Below, piece after piece: positions 31,149 to 39,925 of a stretch of DNA of 64,000 bases (the stretch's first letter is position 1; every line of letters starts with the position of its first letter). The stretch is from positions 151,995 to 215,994 of the forward strand of contig NZ_JARVKV010000003.1 in assembly GCF_029813835.1 (NCBI RefSeq), read 5' to 3'. The stretch comes from Streptomyces sp. DH37 (lineage in GTDB: Bacteria; Actinomycetota; Actinomycetes; Streptomycetales; Streptomycetaceae). A model generated the notes under the pieces. The model was given only the letters and a program-made list of their open reading frames with translations, was not told where the DNA came from and searched no databases. Both the position numbers and the translations under genes were made by a program.

Positions 31149-31161
31149 TTGCCTCAGGCAA
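31149..31161. promoter_or_regulatory. MarR operator copy 2 (distal)
   Basis: TTGCCTCAGGCAA is a perfect 6-1-6 palindrome upstream of the MarR-MFS operon. Form and position suit a MarR-family site. Confidence 0.7.
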
Positions 31162-31355
31162 ACGAAAACGGACGTGTGGGGGCAAACAGTTTCCCAAGAC
31201 CGGGTGTGCCGCTCACCAAGTCGGCCGGCGGTCCCGCGACGGCTCCGCATGTCGGTGCACGGGCGGGGCGGGGTCGGTGTGCGGGCGGGCGCGGCCGGTG
31301 CGCGGACGCGACCTGGGGTGACCCGCGCCCGGCCCGTTCGCTAGGGTCCGGAGGC

Positions 31356-31562
31356 ATGGCTCACAACCCCCAAGCACCCCAGGGCCCGGCCGGCCAGCAC
31401 GACCCGGCCGGAAGCACCCAGATGTTCCGCGCCTTCGTCGACGAGGACGGGCCGCGCCCGCCCGCCGCGACCTCGTCCTCCGGCCCCCGGGTCGGTCTGA
31501 TCGTGGGGATCGCCGCGCTGGTCGCGGTCGTCGCCGCGGTCGTCTGGTTCGCCCTCTCCTGA
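31356..31562 (+). CDS. small tail-anchored membrane protein
   Basis: 68 residues from ATG 31356 (GGAGG immediately upstream). The first ~43 residues are polar and Pro/Gln-rich (QMFRAFVDEDGPRPP); the last ~22 are one hydrophobic helix (VGLIVGIAALVAVVAAVVWF). It looks like a tail-anchored membrane protein with an N-terminal cytoplasmic part, of a type common in Streptomyces; function unknown. A hairpin shared with the convergent sigma gene follows. Confidence 0.65.
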   Translation: MAHNPQAPQGPAGQHDPAGSTQMFRAFVDEDGPRPPAATSSSGPRVGLIVGIAALVAVVAAVVWFALS

Positions 31563-31583
31563 GCGGGGCGGCCCGCGCCGCGA

Positions 31584-31635
31584 ACGCGGACAGCCGCCGG
31601 GACGGTGTGGTGCCGTCCCCGGCGGCTGTCCGCGT
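31584..31635. terminator. long bidirectional terminator hairpin
   Basis: A stem of about 22 bp with one bulged C (31584 to 31605 with 31613 to 31635) between convergent genes ending at 31562 and 31668. Confidence 0.8.
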
Positions 31636-31667
31636 CTCCACGTCCACCCCCGTGCGGGGGCCGGGCC

Positions 31668-32519
31668 TCACTCCTCCGAGACGAGGCCCTCTCTCAGCTG
31701 CGCGAGCGTACGGGTCAGCAGGCGCGAGACGTGCATCTGGGAGATGCCGACCCGCTCGCCGATCTGCGACTGCGTCATGTTCGCGAAGAAGCGGAGCATG
31801 ATGATCTGCCGCTCGCGCGGCGGGAGCTTGGCGAGCAGCGGCTTGAGCGACTCGCGGTACTCCACGCCCTCCAGCGCGCTGTCCTCGTACCCCAGCCGGT
31901 CCGCGAGGGAGCCCTCGCTGCCCTCCTCCTCCGGGACGGGGGAGTCCAGGGAGCTGGCCGTGTAGGCGTTGCCCACGGCCAGCCCGTCCACCACGTCCTC
32001 CTCGGACACCCCGAGGCAGGCGGACAGCTCGGCCACCGTCGGGGAGCGGTCGAGCTTCTGCGACAGCTCGTCGCTGGCCTTGGTGAGCGCCAGGCGCAGC
32101 TCCTGGAGGCGCCGGGGGACGCGCACCGACCAGGAGGTGTCGCGGAAGAAGCGCTTGATCTCGCCGACGACCGTCGGCATCGCGAACGTCGGGAACTCCA
32201 CGCCCCGTTCGCAGTCGAAGCGGTCGATGGCCTTGATGAGGCCGATGGTGCCGACCTGGACGATGTCCTCCATCGGCTCGTTGCGGCTGCGGAAGCGGGC
32301 CGCCGCGTACCGCACGAGCGGGAGGTTCAGCTCGATGAGGGTGTCTCGTACGTAGACGCGCTCCGGGCTGTCGGCGTCGAGCGTGGCGAGCCGCTGGAAC
32401 AGGGAGCGGGAGAGGGTCCGGGTGTCGATGGCGTCGCAGTCTGAGGGAACGTGCGGTGCGGCGTCGGCCTTGGTCTCGGGCTCGGCGAGCACCTTCGAGC
32501 TGCCCAGTTCTACGGACAT
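31668..32519 (-). CDS. sigN: SigB-type RNA polymerase sigma factor (SigN-like)
   Basis: 283 residues from ATG 32519 with AAGGGGG upstream. All regions of a general-stress/sporulation sigma factor are present: region 2 ([20 protein letters not shown], then [19 protein letters not shown]), region 3 (VPRRLQELRLALTKASDEL) and region 4 (LPPRERQIIMLRFFANMTQS, then [18 protein letters not shown]). It is one of the SigB homologues regulated by RsbW-like anti-sigma factors. I name it sigN because it lies directly after a sigF-like gene in the order known from S. coelicolor; the name rests on synteny and the class on sequence. No anti-sigma gene is adjacent. Confidence 0.85.
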   Translation of the reverse strand: MSVELGSSKVLAEPETKADAAPHVPSDCDAIDTRTLSRSLFQRLATLDADSPERVYVRDTLIELNLPLVRYAAARFRSRNEPMEDIVQVGTIGLIKAIDRFDCERGVEFPTFAMPTVVGEIKRFFRDTSWSVRVPRRLQELRLALTKASDELSQKLDRSPTVAELSACLGVSEEDVVDGLAVGNAYTASSLDSPVPEEEGSEGSLADRLGYEDSALEGVEYRESLKPLLAKLPPRERQIIMLRFFANMTQSQIGERVGISQMHVSRLLTRTLAQLREGLVSEE

Positions 32520-32721
32520 GCCACCCCCTTGAGGTCGCGGACGGATCGCGGCGGCGCCCTCGGACGTGAGGGAGGCACCTCCCGGTCAATACCGGCGGCG
32601 CCGTCGCGGCAAACGCACTTCTCGCAGAATGTCACAAGTCAGCAACACGACGTAGCCCCAAGTCGATAAAACTGCACAGCTCGGGATGGGGATGCGCCTG
32701 AACGAGTGTCACACGCGCGGG

Positions 32722-33540
32722 TTACGCGTCGAGGGGATTTGCGGCACGCAGGCGGGCGAAGCTCCGCGACAGCAGCCGGGACACGTGCATCTGCGACACG
32801 CCGAGTTCCGCGCTGATCTGGGACTGCGTCAGGTTCCGGTAGTACCGCAGCAGCAGGATCCGCTGCTCGCGCTCGGGGAGCTGGACGAGCAGGTGCCGCA
32901 CCAGGTCGCGGTGCTCCACGCCGTCCAGCGCCGGGTCCTCGTAGCCGAGCCGGTCGATCAGTCCGGGCAGGCCGTCCTCGCGCTCCTGGGCGGCCTCCAG
33001 GGAGGTGGCGCGGTAGGCGCGGCCGGCCTCCAGGCAGGCGAGGACGTCCTCCTCGCCGATCCGCAGCCGCTCGGCGATCTCGGCGGTGGTGGGGGAGCGG
33101 CCGTGCAGCACGGTCAGGTCCTCCGTCGCACTGCTGACCTGCACCCACATCTCGTGCAGCCGGCGCGGTACGTGCACGGTGCGGACGTTGTCGCGGAAGT
33201 AGCGCCGGATCTCGCCGATGATCGTCGGCATCGCGAACGTCGGGAACTGCACCCCGCGGCCGGGGTCGAAGCGGTCGATGGCGTTGATGAGGCCGATGGT
33301 GCCGACCTGGACGACGTCCTCCATCGGCTCGTTGCGGCTGCGGAAGCGGGCGGCGACGTAGCGCACCAGCGGGATGTTGGCCTCGATCAGGGCCCCGCGC
33401 ACCCGCTCGTGCTCGGGGGTGCCGGGCTCCAGGCCGGAGAGCCGCTCGAAGAGCACCTGGGTCAGGGCGCGGGTCTCCGCGCTCCGACGGCTGGGGGCCG
33501 ACCCCGTCGGGGTCCGGGGAAGGGTCTGCGTGACCGCCAC
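32722..33540 (-). CDS. sigF: SigF-like sporulation sigma factor
   Basis: 272 residues from GTG 33540. SigB-type regions 2, 3 and 4 are intact ([19 protein letters not shown], then [20 protein letters not shown], and [20 protein letters not shown]). The [13 protein letters not shown] start and the central [20 protein letters not shown] wording are those I associate with Streptomyces SigF, which acts late in spore maturation and is controlled by an RsbW-like factor. The N-terminal extension is shorter than in S. coelicolor. It lies 202 bases upstream of the sigN-like gene with its own leader. SigF is itself subject to WhiG-dependent control in other species; I see no clear promoter here. Confidence 0.85.
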   Translation of the reverse strand: MAVTQTLPRTPTGSAPSRRSAETRALTQVLFERLSGLEPGTPEHERVRGALIEANIPLVRYVAARFRSRNEPMEDVVQVGTIGLINAIDRFDPGRGVQFPTFAMPTIIGEIRRYFRDNVRTVHVPRRLHEMWVQVSSATEDLTVLHGRSPTTAEIAERLRIGEEDVLACLEAGRAYRATSLEAAQEREDGLPGLIDRLGYEDPALDGVEHRDLVRHLLVQLPEREQRILLLRYYRNLTQSQISAELGVSQMHVSRLLSRSFARLRAANPLDA

Positions 33541-33753
33541 CGATCGTCCAACCCCTTCACGGTTGTTTCATCCGGCAAAAGCGGTCATAGCATCACAAGT
33601 TATATGCACTGTGTGCAAGCACCGTGTAACTCCGTGTTGTTACGGAGGGGCGCACGGCGGACCGCCGTCCGGGGGCCCGCCCCCGTGCGGCGGGGGGAGG
33701 CGGAGGACGGCCGGGGGGAGCGGAGGGGGAGGGGTCCGTACGGACGGCCCGGC
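33541..33753. other. sigF upstream region
   Basis: The first ~90 bases (33555-33645) are AT-richer than their surroundings (for example TCACAAGTTATATGCACTGTG) and are the likely promoter region of the sigF-like gene. No palindromic operator was identified. Confidence 0.35.
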
Positions 33754-33915
33754 TCAGTTCACCAGTTCGGTCATGAAGGTGCCGACGCCCTTCGCCGCGC
33801 TGGAGATGCCCTCGAACCCGACGCCGACGAGTTCGGCGGAGCGGTCGGGCGAGGTGATGATCGAGTAGAGGATGAAGACGAGGAGTACGTAGAGCACGAC
33901 CTTCTTCACGTCCAC
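33754..33915 (-). CDS. 53-residue single-helix membrane protein
   Basis: 53 residues from GTG 33915 with GAGAGG 9 bases upstream. The first half is a hydrophobic helix (KKVVLYVLLVFILYSIIT); the second, DRSAELVGVGFEGISSAAKG, is a short amphipathic segment ending FMTELVN. I recognise it as a small protein conserved in Streptomyces next to sigF/tadA, function unknown. The longer in-frame extension upstream overlaps the tRNA gene and is not real. Confidence 0.7.
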   Translation of the reverse strand: MDVKKVVLYVLLVFILYSIITSPDRSAELVGVGFEGISSAAKGVGTFMTELVN

Positions 33916-34102
33916 GGCGTTCTGCCTCTCCCCGAACATCCCCGAGTGTCCCCGAACACGGGACCGCCCACGCGGTCGCGAGAGTCTAACCGGCACCGCC
34001 CGGTGGTCCCAGGGGTTGCGCGGGCCGGCGCCGTACGGGGCGCGGACGGGGGACGGACGGGGACGGGCGGAAGGCGGACGGAAGGCGCTGCGGGGCGCAC
34101 GG

Positions 34103-34132
34103 CGAAGGGCCCCTCCGGAGAGGGGCCCTTCG
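34103..34132 (-). terminator. terminator hairpin of tRNA-Ser(CGA)
   Basis: CGAAGGGCCCCTC (34103-34115) and GAGGGGCCCTTCG (34120-34132) form a 13-bp perfect stem with loop CGGA, 7 bases from the tRNA 3' end. Confidence 0.8.
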
Positions 34133-34139
34133 ACTGCGG

Positions 34140-34226
34140 CGGTAGCGGTGGGATTTGAACCCACGGTGGAGTTGCCCCCACACTCGCTTTCGAGGCGAGC
34201 TCCTTCGGCCGCTCGGACACGCTACC
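34140..34226 (-). tRNA. tRNA-Ser (anticodon CGA)
   Basis: 87 bases on the minus strand. Acceptor arms GGTAGCG/CGCTACC, discriminator G; anticodon stem CTCGC/GCGAG with loop CTCGAAA gives CGA. A long variable arm is present. CCA is not encoded. Confidence 0.96.
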
Positions 34227-34236
34227 GGGAGGAAGC

Positions 34237-34827
34237 CTAGCCCATGGTCGGGCGTGCGCCGAAATCGGTATCGGGACGGGCGCCGCTCCGGCCCCCCGGA
34301 CCCCTGTCCGACGGGCGGGAGGGCGCGCGGAAGAAGTCCGTCAGCAGTCTCCCGCACTCCTCGGCCAGCACCCCGGAGACCACCTCCGGCCGGTGGTTGA
34401 GCCTGCGGTCGCGCACGACGTCCCACAGGGAGCCGGCCGCGCCCGCCTTCTCGTCCACCGCCCCGTAGACGACCCTCTCCAGCCGCGCCAGCACGATCGC
34501 GCCCGCGCACATCGTGCACGGCTCCAGCGTCACCGCCAGGGTGCAGCCCGTCAGCCGCCACTCGCCGACCGCCCGGGCCGCCTCGCGGATCGCCACGACC
34601 TCCGCGTGCGCCGTGGGGTCGCCGGTCGCCTCGCGCTCGTTGCGGCCGAGGCCCAGGACCGCGCCGTCCGGGCCCAGGACGACCGCGCCGACGGGTACGT
34701 CCCCGGTCTCCGGGGCCCGTACGGCCTCGGCCAGGGCACGGCGCATCGCCGCCCGCCACGGATCGCGCAGCGGATCCGGGGCGGGCGTCTCGCTCGGTGG
34801 AGCCGGAGGCGGCGGAGGGGCGCTCAT
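34237..34827 (-). CDS. tadA: tRNA-specific adenosine deaminase TadA
   Basis: 196 residues from ATG 34827; upstream in-frame codons through a 24-bp repeat would extend it (GR-V/A-GETEP units). TadA deaminates A34 of tRNA-Arg(ACG) to inosine; that tRNA is encoded at 27660. The zinc-deaminase motifs are exact: [14 protein letters not shown] (HAE, catalytic Glu) and [17 protein letters not shown] (PC-x-x-C). [20 protein letters not shown] completes the fold. N- and C-terminal tails are Pro- and Gly/Arg-rich extensions. The gene lies 139 bases from the TadA-associated gene, as in other Streptomyces, and its 3' end abuts tRNA-Ser(CGA). Confidence 0.93.
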   Translation of the reverse strand: MSAPPPPPAPPSETPAPDPLRDPWRAAMRRALAEAVRAPETGDVPVGAVVLGPDGAVLGLGRNEREATGDPTAHAEVVAIREAARAVGEWRLTGCTLAVTLEPCTMCAGAIVLARLERVVYGAVDEKAGAAGSLWDVVRDRRLNHRPEVVSGVLAEECGRLLTDFFRAPSRPSDRGPGGRSGARPDTDFGARPTMG

Positions 34828-34899
34828 GGGCTCAGTTTCTCCCACCCGTCCGGGCTCGGTTTCCCCCGCCCGCCCGGGCTCGGTTTCCCCCACCCGCCC
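34828..34899. repeat. three in-frame 24-bp tandem repeats at the tadA start
   Basis: Units at 34828-34851, 34852-34875 and 34876-34899 (GGGCTCGGTTTCCCCCGCCC-type, 24 bases each, few differences). On the minus strand they are open in the tadA frame and would encode GR-V/A-GETEP three times. Each unit also contains a GTG, so tadA may start within the repeat. Confidence 0.85.
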
Positions 34900-34967
34900 G
34901 GCCCGGCGCACGGCGGGCGGGGCGGCGTGCGCCGGGCCGGAGCCGGGCCGGGTGGGACCGGGGCGGG

Positions 34968-35528
34968 CTACCGGACGGCCTCCAGCATGTCCGTGCAGCC
35001 GAGCGCGTCGGCGATCTCGCTCAGGGCGTCCTCGGAGGTCAGCGAGAGCAGCGCCTTGCCGTCCAGGCCGAAGTCGGCCAGCAGCTCGGCGTCGCCGACC
35101 GGTCCCGCCGGGACCGTGCCGGGGGACCCCGCGGCTGTCTCCCCGTCGTCCCCGTCGTCCCGGCCGTCCCCGTCGTCGCCCGCCGGTTCGCCGTCCTCCG
35201 TGCCGTCGAGGTCCACGAGGAGGTCGAGGTCCTCCCCGTCGGCCGGTTCGCGGCCGAGGATCTCGTCGGTGAGCAGGATCTCCCCGTAGGAGCTGCGTGC
35301 GGCCCCGGCCGCGTCCGAGACGAAGATGCGGGGGTCCTCCTCGCCCTCCACCCGGACGACGCCGAACCAGACGCCCTCCTGTTCGATGCAGACCAGGACC
35401 GGCTCGTCGTCCTCCGCGGCCTCCCGGGCCAGGTCGGCGAGATCGGCCAGCGTCTCGACCTCGTCGAGTTCTGTGTCGCTCGCTTCCCACCCGTCTTCGG
35501 TGCGCGCGAGCAGTGCGGCGAAGTACAC
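34968..35528 (-). CDS. TadA-associated protein
   Basis: 186 residues from GTG 35528. I recognise the N-terminal half ([20 protein letters not shown], then [20 protein letters not shown]) as the actinobacterial tRNA adenosine deaminase-associated protein, named only for its conserved position next to tadA; no activity is known. The middle (about 105-140) is a very acidic, low-complexity Asp/Glu/Gly stretch. The end, [20 protein letters not shown], is conserved-looking and helical. The protein is strongly acidic overall. It is co-directional with tadA. Confidence 0.85.
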   Translation of the reverse strand: MYFAALLARTEDGWEASDTELDEVETLADLADLAREAAEDDEPVLVCIEQEGVWFGVVRVEGEEDPRIFVSDAAGAARSSYGEILLTDEILGREPADGEDLDLLVDLDGTEDGEPAGDDGDGRDDGDDGETAAGSPGTVPAGPVGDAELLADFGLDGKALLSLTSEDALSEIADALGCTDMLEAVR

Positions 35529-35657
35529 CGTGACTCTCCCACTGGTTTCAGGTGCCCGAGTGATGACGGGACCGCGCCCCGCCCAATCGGAATCGTGGCA
35601 GAAACCGGCGCTTCGCGAGAGGTCTTCGGCTGTGCGTCGTGCGGGTGTTGCGGCGGA

Positions 35658-35957
35658 CTACCAGCGAAATGTCCTCATCCGCATCGCCTGGCGCATGCGC
35701 GCGGCGCGGGCGCGGCGTGGCTGGACCCGCTCGCGCAGGGCCTTCGCCTCGTTCAGCTCGCGCAGGAAGACCGCTCGGCGGCGGCGCCGTTCCGCGTCGC
35801 TCTCCAGGTCGGTGGGGACCGCGGGGCCGCCGGGGGCCCGGGTGCCCCCGCGGCGCTCCCCGGGCTCCTGGAGGTCCCGCCGGTCCCGCCGTTCCTCGCG
35901 TATGAGCGCCCGACGGTCGTCGGGCGTGTCGCCTTGTCGCTGCCTGGGTTCGGTCAT
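35658..35957 (-). CDS. small basic hypothetical protein
   Basis: 99 residues from ATG 35957. Arg- and Glu-rich throughout ([20 protein letters not shown], later [20 protein letters not shown]), ending in [14 protein letters not shown]. It has the look of a helical nucleic-acid- or ribosome-binding protein, but no family is recognised. It is divergent from upp with 96 bases between starts. Position next to upp and tadA is, I believe, conserved in Streptomyces. Confidence 0.6.
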   Translation of the reverse strand: MTEPRQRQGDTPDDRRALIREERRDRRDLQEPGERRGGTRAPGGPAVPTDLESDAERRRRRAVFLRELNEAKALRERVQPRRARAARMRQAMRMRTFRW

Positions 35958-36053
35958 ACGGCCACACCTCCGGTCGTACCTGTCCACTGTCCCCCGAAAA
36001 GACGCTTGTACGCCAGTGCGAGCCCGGATCGTGCCTCGGTTACTGTCGGGGGC

Positions 36054-36689
36054 ATGCGGATTCACGTCGTCGACCACCCGCTGGTGGCGCACAAACTCAC
36101 CACGCTGCGCGACGAGCGCACCGACTCCCCGACCTTCCGGCGCCTCGCCGACGAGCTGGTCACCCTGCTGGCCTACGAGGCCACCCGGGACGTGCGCATC
36201 GAGCCGGTCGACATCAGCACCCCGGTGACGGTCACGACGGGCGTGCGGCTGTCCCATCCGCGTCCGCTGGTGGTGCCGATCCTGCGGGCCGGGCTCGGGA
36301 TGCTGGACGGGATGGTGCGGCTGCTGCCGACCGCCGAGGTGGGCTTCCTGGGCATGATCCGCGACGAGCGCACCCTCCAGGCGTCCACGTACGCCACCCG
36401 CATGCCCGACGACCTCTCCGGGCGCCAGGTGTACGTCCTGGACCCGATGCTGGCCACCGGCGGCACGCTGGTGGCGGCGATCCGGGAGCTGATCCGGCGC
36501 GGCGCCGACGACGTCACGGCGCTCTGCCTGCTGGCGGCGCCCGAGGGCGTGGAGCTGATGGAGCGCGAGCTGGCGGGCACGCCGGTGACGGTGGTGACCG
36601 CCTCGGTCGACGAGCGGCTCAACGAGGACGGCTACATCGTCCCGGGCCTGGGCGACGCGGGCGACCGCATGTACGGGACGGCGGGCTAG
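36054..36689 (+). CDS. upp: uracil phosphoribosyltransferase
   Basis: 211 residues from ATG 36054. It makes UMP from uracil and PRPP in pyrimidine salvage, in the cytosol. Characteristic parts are [20 protein letters not shown] at the N terminus, [19 protein letters not shown] (about 76-94), the PRPP-binding loop [13 protein letters not shown] (about 127-139) and the uracil-binding end [20 protein letters not shown]. Length and order are normal. It is a single-gene unit. Confidence 0.97.
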   Translation: MRIHVVDHPLVAHKLTTLRDERTDSPTFRRLADELVTLLAYEATRDVRIEPVDISTPVTVTTGVRLSHPRPLVVPILRAGLGMLDGMVRLLPTAEVGFLGMIRDERTLQASTYATRMPDDLSGRQVYVLDPMLATGGTLVAAIRELIRRGADDVTALCLLAAPEGVELMERELAGTPVTVVTASVDERLNEDGYIVPGLGDAGDRMYGTAG

Positions 36690-36735
36690 GACCCGTACGG
36701 CACGGCACGGCACGCCCGGCGGACTCGTGCGCCGC

Positions 36736-37449
36736 TCAGCAGCCCGAGGGGGAGGGCGAGGGGGAGGGGCTGGCGAGGGCCGCCATGGCCTTCCGTGCCT
36801 CCTTCTCGGCCGCCAGGCCGGTGAAGGCCTTGCCGATCACCAGGTCGATCTCCTCGCCCTTGCGGTCCACCGCCCTGACCTTCGCGCCGGGCAACTGGGT
36901 GCGCAGGACGTCGAACGCGCCGCTGCGGTACGCGGCGGGCGGGCCCACGAGCAGCCCGGCCTCCTTCACCTTCTTGTCGAGGGAGGCCGGTGCGTTGGCC
37001 ACCTCGCCGATGGTGAAACCGCGCTTCTCCAGCGCGTCCGCGGTCTTCTTGGCCAGGCCGCCGCGGGTGGTCGCGTTGTAGACGTTGACCGTGACGGCCG
37101 ACGGCTTCGGCAGGGCGCCGGGCGCGGCGGTCCGGCCGGGCTCGCCCGAGGCGCCGGAGTCCCTGGCGGGGTGCGCCGAGACACTGCTCCCCGGGCCCGC
37201 GGAGTCGCCGCGCCCCCCGTCGCCGCGCTCACAGCCCCGGTCGCCGCCGGCGGCCCGCACGGTGGTGGTACCGCCCGTGAAGGCGTCGAGGAGCTGCACC
37301 GTCCCCCAGGAGAGCACACCGAGGGCGGCGGTCGCCGCGACGGCGGCGACGACGATCCTGCGGCGCCTGCGCGGGCGCCGCATCCGCGGGTAGCTGTCAC
37401 CCGTGATGCGGTACTTGCCGCCCATGCCGGGGGGAGTGAGCATGCTCAT
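36736..37449 (-). CDS. membrane-anchored LytR_C-domain protein
   Basis: 237 residues from ATG 37449. A basic cytoplasmic head (MRRPRRRRR) precedes one transmembrane helix (IVVAAVAATAALGVLSW, about 32-50). After a ~65-residue Gly/Ser linker comes a LytR C-terminal domain (about 115-215; VTVNVYNATTRGGLAKKTAD). This domain accompanies LCP cell-wall ligases but here stands alone, without the LCP catalytic domain; its role is probably extracytoplasmic, near peptidoglycan. The protein ends in SPSPSPSGC with a terminal cysteine. It is convergent with upp. Confidence 0.85.
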   Translation of the reverse strand: MSMLTPPGMGGKYRITGDSYPRMRRPRRRRRIVVAAVAATAALGVLSWGTVQLLDAFTGGTTTVRAAGGDRGCERGDGGRGDSAGPGSSVSAHPARDSGASGEPGRTAAPGALPKPSAVTVNVYNATTRGGLAKKTADALEKRGFTIGEVANAPASLDKKVKEAGLLVGPPAAYRSGAFDVLRTQLPGAKVRAVDRKGEEIDLVIGKAFTGLAAEKEARKAMAALASPSPSPSPSGC

Positions 37450-37555
37450 GGGCGCAGCGTAGTGCGGAGACGGCGTAATGCCTACTAAACGATCAATGCG
37501 CGCACCGCAGTCGGCCCCGAAAGGGCCAACGCGGGCACCCGCCCCCGAGCGCGGG

Positions 37556-37580
37556 CGGGTCCGGCCCGGGACCGGACCCG
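37556..37580 (-). terminator. short hairpin after the 98-residue gene
   Basis: CGGGTCCGG (37556-37564) with CCGGACCCG (37572-37580), 7-base loop, just beyond the stop at 37591 on the minus strand. Confidence 0.5.
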
Positions 37581-37590
37581 GTCCGGGGCG

Positions 37591-37887
37591 TCAGTCGAGT
37601 TCGAGCACGCGGGCGTGCAGGACCTGCCGCTGCTGGAGGGCGGCGCGCACGGCGCGGTGGAGCCCGTCCTCCAGGTAGAGGTCCCCGTTCCACTTCACGA
37701 CGTGCGCGAACAGGTCGCCGTAGAACGTGGAGTCCTCGGCGAGCAGCGTCTCCAGGTCGAGCTGGCCCTTGGTGGTGACGAGCTGGTCAAGGCGCACCGG
37801 GCGTGGGGCGACATCCGCCCACTGGCGGGTGCTCTCCCGGCCGTGGTCGGGGTACGGCCGCCCGTTTCCGATTCGCTTGAAGATCAC
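37591..37887 (-). CDS. conserved actinobacterial small protein (ParB/VapB-like annotation)
   Basis: 98 residues from ATG 37887. The sequence (MIFKRIGNGRPYPDHGREST, then LDQLVTTKGQLDLETLLAED) is one I recall as almost invariant among Streptomyces, sometimes labelled as a VapB-type antitoxin. No toxin gene is adjacent, so that label is doubtful. The stretch GDLYLEDGLHRAVRAAL resembles the DG-x-HR motif of ParB/sulfiredoxin-like folds, which bind nucleotides. Such strong conservation suggests a housekeeping role; function unknown. Confidence 0.75.
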   Translation of the reverse strand: MIFKRIGNGRPYPDHGRESTRQWADVAPRPVRLDQLVTTKGQLDLETLLAEDSTFYGDLFAHVVKWNGDLYLEDGLHRAVRAALQQRQVLHARVLELD

Positions 37888-37999
37888 ACGGAAAGCCTAC
37901 CGGTCCGGCGGCGCGGGGCGCAGCCTTCCGGCGGAGGGTCGGAACGGCGATCCGGCTCCCCGCGCGGCCGGTGCCGTCCGGTGCGCCGCGCGGAAAGCG

Positions 38000-38035
38000 C
38001 CGCGGGCGCCGGGGCGGGTGCCCCGGCGCCCGCGG
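38000..38035 (-). terminator. 16-bp perfect hairpin, terminator of the M28 peptidase gene
   Basis: Arms 38000-38015 and 38020-38035 (CCGCGGGCGCCGGGGC and its complement), loop GGGT, 25 bases beyond the peptidase stop on the minus strand. Confidence 0.8.
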
Positions 38036-38059
38036 TGGGTGCCGTCCGAGGGGTGTCCG

Positions 38060-39631
38060 TCAGGCGGTCAGGTCGTGGTCGTGGTCGTGCAGACCGCCGC
38101 CGCTGCCCGCGGTGCCCTTGGTGGGCTCGAAGGGCACGTCCTCCTCCAGGGAGGAGGTGTCCCAGGCGTAGGTGCCGACGGCGTCGGCGATCACGTCGAC
38201 GTTGATGCCGAGCGCCTTCTCGCTGACGTTGCCCAGGTCGTCGCACGCCTGGTGGTAGCACTGGTCGTACGCGAGGCCGGCCTCGCCGCCCCACAGGGCG
38301 GCCTCCTCCTCGCTCTTGATGCCCTCGGCGCCGGTGAAGGTGCCGCCGGAGGGGATGCCGGCCTCGATGAAGGGGCCGTAGTCGGAGCGGCCGGTGAAGT
38401 CGGTGCCGCGCGGCTCCTGGCCCTGCGACCGCATGAAGGTGTTGATCGCGTGCTCCAGCTGCGCCGAGCCCTCGGGGCCCGGGCCGGCGCCGACGCCGTC
38501 GGAGTCGTCGCCGTCGTAGACGAACAGGCCGTAGTTCGGCGAGGCGATCATGTCGAAGTTGAGGTAGAGGGCGATCTTCTCGCGCTCGGCCTCGGGCAGG
38601 TTCGTCACGTAGTGCTCGGAGCCCTGCAGGCCCACCTCCTCGGCGGACCACAGCGCGAAGCGCACCTTGTTGGCGTGCTTGCCCTTCCGGTCGGCCTTGG
38701 CGAGCTGGAGGGCGGTCTCCAGGATGCCGGCGGAGCCCGAGGCGTTGTCGTTGATGCCCGGGCCGTCGGCGACGGAGTCCAGGTGGGCGCCGAACATCAC
38801 CACGTTGTCCGGGTCGCCGCCGCGGGTCTCGGCGATGACGTTGGGCGTGGAGCGGGTCTCGTGGAACTCGCGGATCTCCAGGCTGACGGTGACGGTGCCC
38901 TGGGCGACGGCGGCCGCCAGCTCCTCGCCCGCCGCCCGGGTGATGCCGCCGGTGGGGATGCGGCCCGCGGAGGCGTCGCCGAGGGTGCCGTTGAGGTCCC
39001 CGTCGGTGTTGTTGTAGATGACCGCGCCGATCGCGCCGGCGTCGGCGGCGTTGGCCTGCTTCTGGGCGAAGGCGCAGCCGCCGCGCTGGATCAGCGCGAT
39101 CTTGCCGGCGAAGTCGCCGGAGGCGAAGTCCCCGGCCTCGCAGCCGGTGGTGCCGTCGGCGTCCACCGGCACGGCCGCGAGGGCGGCCTCGACGCCGCCT
39201 TCGGGGGTGCTCGCGGTGTACGTCATCAGCTTGATGGGGACGTCGCGCTGAGTGGGCGTCAGGACGGACAGCTTCTCCGCGAGCGTCTCGCGGTAGACGA
39301 AGTCGAAGTTCTGGTAGGTGACCTGGTAGCCGGCCGCCTTGAGCAGGGTGCCCGCGTACTTCGCGGACCAGTCGTAGCCGGCGGAGCCCGCCGCTCGGTT
39401 GTCGTCCCTGGCGTCGGCGATCGCCTGGAACGCCCGCAGGTGCCTCATGGCGCCTTCGGAGCCGGTCTTCTTGACGAGCTGCCTCGCCAGCTTCTCGCCC
39501 TGCCTGCCGGGGTCGGGCTTCGCCGCCGCCGGGCCTGCGGACGCGGCGAGCAGCAGCGGGGTGGCGAGGGACGCGGCAGCGGCGACCGCGATGATTCTGC
39601 GCTTTCCGCCTCTGAGGAGAGGTGCGTGCAC
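38060..39631 (-). CDS. secreted M28-family zinc aminopeptidase with PA domain
   Basis: 523 residues from GTG 39631 with AAGGA upstream. Residues 1-37 are a signal peptide (RRIIAVAAAASLATPLLLAA, then AKP). A protease-associated domain is inserted at about 130-235 (GKIALIQRGGCAFAQKQANA). The M28 catalytic core binds two zinc ions: FGAHLDS (His, about 270), GINDNASG (bridging Asp), SAEEVGLQGSEHY (catalytic Glu and ligand), NFDM (Asp) and a late His in YHQACDD. It resembles the S. griseus leucine aminopeptidase but is longer. The C-terminal tail HDHDHD is metal-loving. It should degrade peptides outside the cell. Confidence 0.93.
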   Translation of the reverse strand: MHAPLLRGGKRRIIAVAAAASLATPLLLAASAGPAAAKPDPGRQGEKLARQLVKKTGSEGAMRHLRAFQAIADARDDNRAAGSAGYDWSAKYAGTLLKAAGYQVTYQNFDFVYRETLAEKLSVLTPTQRDVPIKLMTYTASTPEGGVEAALAAVPVDADGTTGCEAGDFASGDFAGKIALIQRGGCAFAQKQANAADAGAIGAVIYNNTDGDLNGTLGDASAGRIPTGGITRAAGEELAAAVAQGTVTVSLEIREFHETRSTPNVIAETRGGDPDNVVMFGAHLDSVADGPGINDNASGSAGILETALQLAKADRKGKHANKVRFALWSAEEVGLQGSEHYVTNLPEAEREKIALYLNFDMIASPNYGLFVYDGDDSDGVGAGPGPEGSAQLEHAINTFMRSQGQEPRGTDFTGRSDYGPFIEAGIPSGGTFTGAEGIKSEEEAALWGGEAGLAYDQCYHQACDDLGNVSEKALGINVDVIADAVGTYAWDTSSLEEDVPFEPTKGTAGSGGGLHDHDHDLTA

Positions 39632-39925
39632 GGGAGGATCCTTCCGGTGCGGACAGCTGGGACGGGCTGTTCGACGTCAGGGGTTGCGTGTCCGGGTTAC
39701 GGACGCAGTGCAAGGGAAGGTAGCGACTGGGCGGCCCGGTGGGAATGAGTCGGGCACAACCGGCCCGGTTTGGGGGAGGTGATCCGCCCGCACGGAGAGG
39801 TCAAACCCATCCGTTCTCGGGAACATCGGGCATCTGCCGGATCCCCCTCCCGGTGCCCCGCCCGGCCGTGGGGCGCCGGGCGCCGGGCGCCGGGTGCCGG
39901 GTGCCGCCCCCCGGCCGCCGGCCGG
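39632..39925. other. intergenic region with 7-bp tandem repeat
   Basis: Upstream region of the M28 gene and downstream region of the oxidase gene. It contains five head-to-tail 7-bp units at 39871-39905 (three GGGCGCC, two GGGTGCC). No promoter or operator was recognised. Confidence 0.6.

Noticed and set aside
34828..34899. 24-bp repeats as a CRISPR array
   Set aside because: The units abut with no spacers and no cas genes are present.
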